Positions 60,811 to 64,000 of a DNA stretch of 64,000 nucleotides are shown here, piece after piece; position 1 is the first letter of the stretch; the number at the start of each line of letters is the position of its first letter. The position numbers and the translations under genes are program-made. This DNA comes from a virus. The notes under the pieces were generated by a model. It saw nothing but the letters and a program-made list of their open reading frames with translations, did not search any database and was not told the DNA's origin. Location: the IMG/VR virus record IMGVR_UViG_3300023179_000013, positions 104,947 to 168,946 of that record, one strand, 5' to 3'.

Positions 60811-60818
60811 TATATTTA
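60795..60818 (+). promoter_or_regulatory. Promoter-like motif downstream of endolysin
   Basis: GGCAGG (60795-60800), 10-base spacer, TATATTTA (60811-60818), at the end of the endolysin gene and 16 bases before the next ATG. Confidence 0.45.
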
Positions 60819-60834
60819 AGTCTAAATAAATGTT

Positions 60835-60954
60835 ATGGATGATTATCAAGGCAAACGACCTAAACAGGTAGAAGACAGTGAAAAAATAGTTACTTGGGCT
60901 CTAATTTGTTTTATTATATCAGTTATAGCTTCGGCTATTGCTAGCTTATTATGA
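60835..60954 (+). CDS. 39-residue membrane peptide coupled to phosphoesterase
   Basis: Polar, charged N-terminal half (MDDYQGKRPKQVEDSEKI) and a hydrophobic C-terminal helix ending in SLL. ATGA overlap with the phosphoesterase gene. Tail-anchored type peptide. Confidence 0.5.
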   Translation: MDDYQGKRPKQVEDSEKIVTWALICFIISVIASAIASLL

Positions 60955-61706
60955 AAACAGTAGTCATAGGAGATATTCACGGGAGATCAATCTGGAAATT
61001 GATTGTCCATATGGAGAACCCGGACAGGGTTATCTTTATAGGTGACTACTTTGATTCATTTGATATCTCAGGTGTTGAACAGATTTATAATTTTAAAGAA
61101 ATAATTGAATATAAAGAAACATCATTCACAAACGTTGGTACCGATACTCAACATAAAACAGAAGTTATTATGTTAATCGGTAATCACGATCATCACTACT
61201 ACCCTGAAATAGGAGATAATGGTACTAGCGGTTATCAAAGAGGAATTGCTCCAAACATTATTCAGGTTATAGATGAAAATAGAAAACATCTACAAATAGC
61301 TTATCAAATGGATGAGTTTCTATTTAGCCACGCTGGTGTTAGTAGTGTGTTTATGGATGAAGTGTTTGGGGTTAATGGTTGGCAAGTAGAAACTCTCACT
61401 GACCAACTCAATGAAATGTTTATGTATCGCCCAGGGGTATTCTCATTTAATGGACTTGACCCTTATGGTGATGATGAATATCAAACACCAATTTGGATTA
61501 GACCTCGTTCATTAATGAGAGCCAATCGCAATACATTACGCACACGATTTATTCAAGTAACAGGCCATACTCAAGTAAATAAACTTGATTTAGCAGGCGC
61601 TCAAAAAGCAGCTGGTGGTAGATATTATTTGATTGATTGTTTAGGAACTAGTGGTGAATACTTGGTTATTCAAGATGGAGATCTTACCGTTGGACAAACA
61701 AGATAA
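60951..61706 (+). CDS. Calcineurin-like metallophosphoesterase
   Basis: 251 residues. GDIHGR at residues 7-12, GDYFDS, IGNHDHH and a late GHTQ are the metal-binding motifs of protein phosphatase/diadenosine-tetraphosphatase-like enzymes. May cleave nucleotides, RNA ends or signalling molecules, or act on phosphoproteins; T4-like phages often carry such phosphatases. Confidence 0.85.
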   Translation: MKTVVIGDIHGRSIWKLIVHMENPDRVIFIGDYFDSFDISGVEQIYNFKEIIEYKETSFTNVGTDTQHKTEVIMLIGNHDHHYYPEIGDNGTSGYQRGIAPNIIQVIDENRKHLQIAYQMDEFLFSHAGVSSVFMDEVFGVNGWQVETLTDQLNEMFMYRPGVFSFNGLDPYGDDEYQTPIWIRPRSLMRANRNTLRTRFIQVTGHTQVNKLDLAGAQKAAGGRYYLIDCLGTSGEYLVIQDGDLTVGQTR

Positions 61707-61708
61707 GT

Positions 61709-61915
61709 ATGCTAACAGGTAAAAAACAACCTAAACGTAAGGAATTCATTGTGATGAATTCTAAATTAGAATACTTTAGTGGACTAATGTATGGTGGTCA
61801 GTTAGTATGGTGTAGTGATTATAAAGAAGCTAAGCCATTAGATGACGAACGTAAGTTTAAAACACTACAGTATATGTGTTATGGCGAAGAACTCTTATTA
61901 GATTACATATCATGA
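61709..61915 (+). CDS. Small phage protein of unknown function
   Basis: 68 residues, basic start (KKQPKRKEF) then a mixed alpha/beta part with WCSDYKEAKPL. Overlaps the next gene (ATGA). Confidence 0.55.
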   Translation: MLTGKKQPKRKEFIVMNSKLEYFSGLMYGGQLVWCSDYKEAKPLDDERKFKTLQYMCYGEELLLDYIS

Positions 61916-62136
61916 AATCAACATTAGAAGAACGTTTAGCCGGTTATAAAGCATCATTGCTTGAAAAGATAAAGCGTACTAATTGGGATAATGATGAATG
62001 TGAGTATCAAGGTAAACCTAGGGGACGTAAAGCAAAACCCATAACACGTTTAGAATCACGTCCTAGAACAGCAGGAGAAAAACGAGCTTGGGAGCAACAA
62101 TCATTAACCAAAAAACAAAAATATAACTGGTTCTAA
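61912..62136 (+). CDS. Small basic protein of unknown function
   Basis: 74 residues from ATG 61912, chosen for the 4-base overlap; an earlier start at 61876 is in the previous gene. Rich in Lys, Arg and Glu (GRKAKPITRLESRPRTAGEK). Likely nucleic-acid or protein-binding; unknown. Confidence 0.55.
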   Translation: MKSTLEERLAGYKASLLEKIKRTNWDNDECEYQGKPRGRKAKPITRLESRPRTAGEKRAWEQQSLTKKQKYNWF

Positions 62137-62137
62137 T

Positions 62138-62500
62138 ATGGAAGATATAAAATCAGGAGCAGAATATGCTCAGCTATTGATAGATGATATTATTGAAGGT
62201 GAGAAGGAATTACCTACTGACCAACAACTGCCAATCAATCTACTTACTTATTGGTGTGAAGAAATTGAAATATATGCTGATAAAACCTGGGTTGATTATA
62301 TAACAGGTAAACGTGAACATTTTTCATTTGATGAAAATGAATTTAGGGGGTTATTTGAAAAAGCAGGAATGCGTTATACAGGTGATATATTAGATGGATT
62401 AGTTGATAAGGAAATGGTGCAAGTGAGTATTAGGGAGGATGGTGAAATAGTTTATAGTGCAACAGATAAAGGAAAAGACGAATTAGGAAGGCAAAGTTAA
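62138..62500 (+). CDS. Small acidic protein of unknown function
   Basis: 120 residues. Strongly acidic N-terminal half, then a winged-helix-like end (RGLFEKAGMRYTGDILDGLVDKEMVQVSI...YSATDKGKDELG), as in MarR-type DNA-binding proteins. No firm family. The next promoter-like motif overlaps its last codons. Confidence 0.55.
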   Translation: MEDIKSGAEYAQLLIDDIIEGEKELPTDQQLPINLLTYWCEEIEIYADKTWVDYITGKREHFSFDENEFRGLFEKAGMRYTGDILDGLVDKEMVQVSIREDGEIVYSATDKGKDELGRQS

Positions 62501-62513
62501 AGTCATATATTTA
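62490..62513 (+). promoter_or_regulatory. Promoter-like motif upstream of 62530 gene
   Basis: GGCAAA (62490-62495), 10-base spacer, TATATTTA (62506-62513); ATG 16 bases later. Confidence 0.52.
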
Positions 62514-62529
62514 TTTTAAATAAAACAGT

Positions 62530-62730
62530 ATGACCAGAAAAACAAGCGCAGAAATACAGTTAAACTGTATAATGATTGAGGAAATAGTTAAAACATTGTT
62601 GATGAAAGGAATAAGTGATAATGAAAATCTGGTTGCCGCTGTAGATAAAGCATTTCAACCTCAAGATGAATGGGAAATGGAAATGTATTCTGAAACTATA
62701 TTATATGCTAAATTTGCTGTCCTAAATTAG
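62530..62730 (+). CDS. 66-residue protein of unknown function
   Basis: Acidic/hydrophobic helical protein, ends TAG. It has its own promoter-like motif before it and another right after it, so it is a single-gene unit. Confidence 0.55.
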   Translation: MTRKTSAEIQLNCIMIEEIVKTLLMKGISDNENLVAAVDKAFQPQDEWEMEMYSETILYAKFAVLN

Positions 62731-62733
62731 GAG

Positions 62734-62758
62734 GGCAAAGTAAAAAGTTGTAAATTTA
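62734..62758 (+). promoter_or_regulatory. Promoter-like motif upstream of DUF932-like gene
   Basis: GGCAAA (62734-62739), 11-base spacer, TAAATTTA (62751-62758); ATG at 62787. Confidence 0.5.
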
Positions 62759-62786
62759 AGTATTAAATAATTAAAAAATCAAGGTT

Positions 62787-63575
62787 ATGTCAAACGAATT
62801 GAACACAAACAGCATGATGTCAAATAATGCACTCACGCTAGATCAAATTAAACAAATTGCTCCTTCAGTATTCACTGAAGCCAAAGCATCTCACCTCACA
62901 GACAAGTATATTCAAACTCCAACATCACGTGTTGTAGAGGACTTGATGAATTTGGGATGGCAAGTAACTAAAGCCCAAGAGGTTAAATCTCGTAAGTATA
63001 AGGGATTCCAAAAACACATCGTTGTATTCCGAAACCCGGACATTATGATTAAGGGTAAAGATGGTGATGATGCGTTTCCTCAGATCCTACTTACCAACTC
63101 ACATGATGGTAAATGTGCATTTAATTTCCGAGTAGGTATCTATCGCTTAGTATGTTCTAATGGATTGGTAATTGCTGATGCTGAATTTAGCGATGTATCT
63201 ATTCGCCACGTGAATTATACATTTGAATCACTACAAGCTAAAGTTGCTGATTTGATCTCTAAATTGCCTGGATTGGTTCAGAAGATTAATCTGTTCAAAT
63301 CAACAACACTGACTGAAGACCAAATGCGTGATTTTGCTACTAAAGCAGCTGCGCTGCGAACTAAAGCACACGTTGATGTAGATGGATTGCTTACCTCAAC
63401 CCGTACACAAGACGAAGGTAGTGACTTGTGGGTTGTATTTAATCGTATTCAAGAGAAACTAGTGGGTGGAGGTTACACCTACAATAGAGGACGTAAAGCA
63501 CGATCAGTGAAATCGTTCCAAAAAGATATTGAACTTAATGAGCAGCTATTCGAGCTGGCTGGTTCTTACCTTTAA
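62787..63575 (+). CDS. DUF932-like phage protein
   Basis: 262 residues. YIQTPTSRVVEDLMNLGWQVTKAQE, KGFQKHIVVFRNPD, PQILLTNSHDGKCAFNFRVGIYRLVCSNGLVI match the phage/plasmid DUF932 family, which is widespread but of unknown role. It has its own promoter-like motif and a hairpin after it, suggesting strong independent expression. Confidence 0.8.
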   Translation: MSNELNTNSMMSNNALTLDQIKQIAPSVFTEAKASHLTDKYIQTPTSRVVEDLMNLGWQVTKAQEVKSRKYKGFQKHIVVFRNPDIMIKGKDGDDAFPQILLTNSHDGKCAFNFRVGIYRLVCSNGLVIADAEFSDVSIRHVNYTFESLQAKVADLISKLPGLVQKINLFKSTTLTEDQMRDFATKAAALRTKAHVDVDGLLTSTRTQDEGSDLWVVFNRIQEKLVGGGYTYNRGRKARSVKSFQKDIELNEQLFELAGSYL

Positions 63576-63594
63576 CCTTTGATTTATAGGAGTT

Positions 63595-63611
63595 GGGGAC
63601 GTCAAGTCCCC
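63595..63611 (+). terminator. Hairpin, possible terminator after DUF932-like gene
   Basis: GGGGAC (63595-63600) pairs with GTCCCC (63606-63611) with a 5-base loop; the following TCTCTTATATT is a weak U-tract. Confidence 0.55.
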
Positions 63612-63642
63612 TCTCTTATATTCAATCTGAATAAAATAAATA

Positions 63643-63891
63643 ATGGCGAAAGCAATTCTTGAATTTGATTTAAATGAACATGATGATGTTGAAGCTCATA
63701 AACGAGCTGTTAAATCATTAGATTTAGTTATAGCACTTTGGGATATTGATCAATATCTAAGATCATTACTCAAGTATGGTGATGAATGTAGTATAACAGA
63801 GGAACAGTATAAGATATTAGATGAAACGAGAGAAAAACTTCACGACATATTAAGAGAAAAAAACATATCATTCGACGAACTATTAAGTTAA
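63643..63891 (+). CDS. Small acidic protein of unknown function
   Basis: 82 residues, helical and acidic (LWDIDQYLRSLLKYGDECSITEEQYKILDETREKLHDIL). Leader AATAAAATAAATA before the ATG. No family recognised, though the WDIDQYLR...LHDIL layout is seen in small T4-like phage proteins. Confidence 0.55.
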   Translation: MAKAILEFDLNEHDDVEAHKRAVKSLDLVIALWDIDQYLRSLLKYGDECSITEEQYKILDETREKLHDILREKNISFDELLS

Positions 63892-63895
63892 ATTT

Positions 63896-64000
63896 ATGGC
63901 ATATAGCAGATGGAGTAACAGTTATTGGTATACATTTTGGAGTGGCAATTCAGCTAAAACCAAATTCAAATGGCCAACTAAAAAACTTAAACGAAAACAG
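63896..64000 (+). CDS. Small protein, cut by the window end
   Basis: At least 35 residues, starting MAYSRWSNSYWYTFWSG, very aromatic and ending basic (KKLKRKQ) at the edge. Start lies five bases after the previous stop. Remainder lies outside the window. Confidence 0.5.
   Translation, partial: MAYSRWSNSYWYTFWSGNSAKTKFKWPTKKLKRKQ

Overview
The window looks like part of a large, strictly lytic-type, tailed-phage genome of the T4-like replisome kind, infecting a member of the Bacteroidetes. Every supported gene is on the + strand. Genes are packed with 1-16 base overlaps, many of the ATGA/TAATG type. The sequence is AT-rich and convincing Shine-Dalgarno sites are scarce. The phage call rests on a family B DNA polymerase, a gp45-like sliding clamp and both gp44-like and gp62-like clamp-loader subunits, together with phage-type small genes, tRNAs and lysis genes. 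The host call rests on a type IX secretion (T9SS) sorting tail, Bacteroidetes-style lipoproteins and families (DUF5522-like, DUF4494-like) typical of that phylum. No capsid, portal, tail or terminase gene is recognised, so this is the metabolic/accessory half of the genome.

Layout. 0-9.1 kb: nucleotide and 7-deazaguanine metabolism (class II ribonucleotide reductase tail, QueD, a TGT/DpdA-like protein, QueC, QueE, FolE, a dCTP deaminase/dUTPase-like protein), consistent with making a modified guanine for phage DNA. 9.1-20.8 kb: replication (polymerase, clamp, clamp loader, PD-(D/E)XK exonuclease) interleaved with a chaperone block (Hsp20, GroES, GroEL). 21.0-46.5 kb: about 28 genes for nucleotide sugars and glycosyl transfer: RmlB/RmlC/RmlD-like enzymes, a ColD-type 3-dehydratase, both halves of HldE as separate genes, UDP-galactopyranose mutase, a split thiamine-diphosphate enzyme, C-methyltransferase, kinase-nucleotidyltransferase fusion, and many glycosyltransferases. 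An adenine-salvage pair (MTA/SAH nucleosidase, APRT) sits among them. 46.5-51.4 kb: ClpP, small unknowns, and an RNA block with five tRNAs, a tRNA-like gene with an enlarged anticodon arm, a further structured RNA candidate and a tmRNA. 51.4-58.9 kb: an envelope/secretion island with a T9SS-tailed dockerin-like protein, a CsgG-like protein, a probable outer-membrane beta-barrel with a Gly/Asn/Ser-rich stretch, a secreted DRGH nuclease and a C-type-lectin protein. 58.9-64 kb: small genes, a probable lysis cassette (spanin-like, tiny membrane peptide, NlpC/P60 endolysin), a phosphoesterase and a DUF932-like protein.

Three things stand out. First, the tmRNA appears to encode an unusually long tag (about 22 residues, ending GADYAVAA), and the same window encodes ClpP, Hsp20 and GroEL/ES, so the phage may run its own protein quality-control route. 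Second, a repeated intergenic motif (G[GT]CAAA, 9-11 bases, TATATTTA) sits upstream of many operons and one tRNA; its spacing implies leaderless mRNAs for the polymerase and clamp-loader genes. Third, several enzymes carry altered key residues: QueC without its zinc cysteines, QueE with its cluster motif split by an insertion, and an aminotransferase-fold enzyme with His in place of the PLP lysine.

Limits: all functions are read from motifs and remembered family features. No search, alignment or folding program was run.
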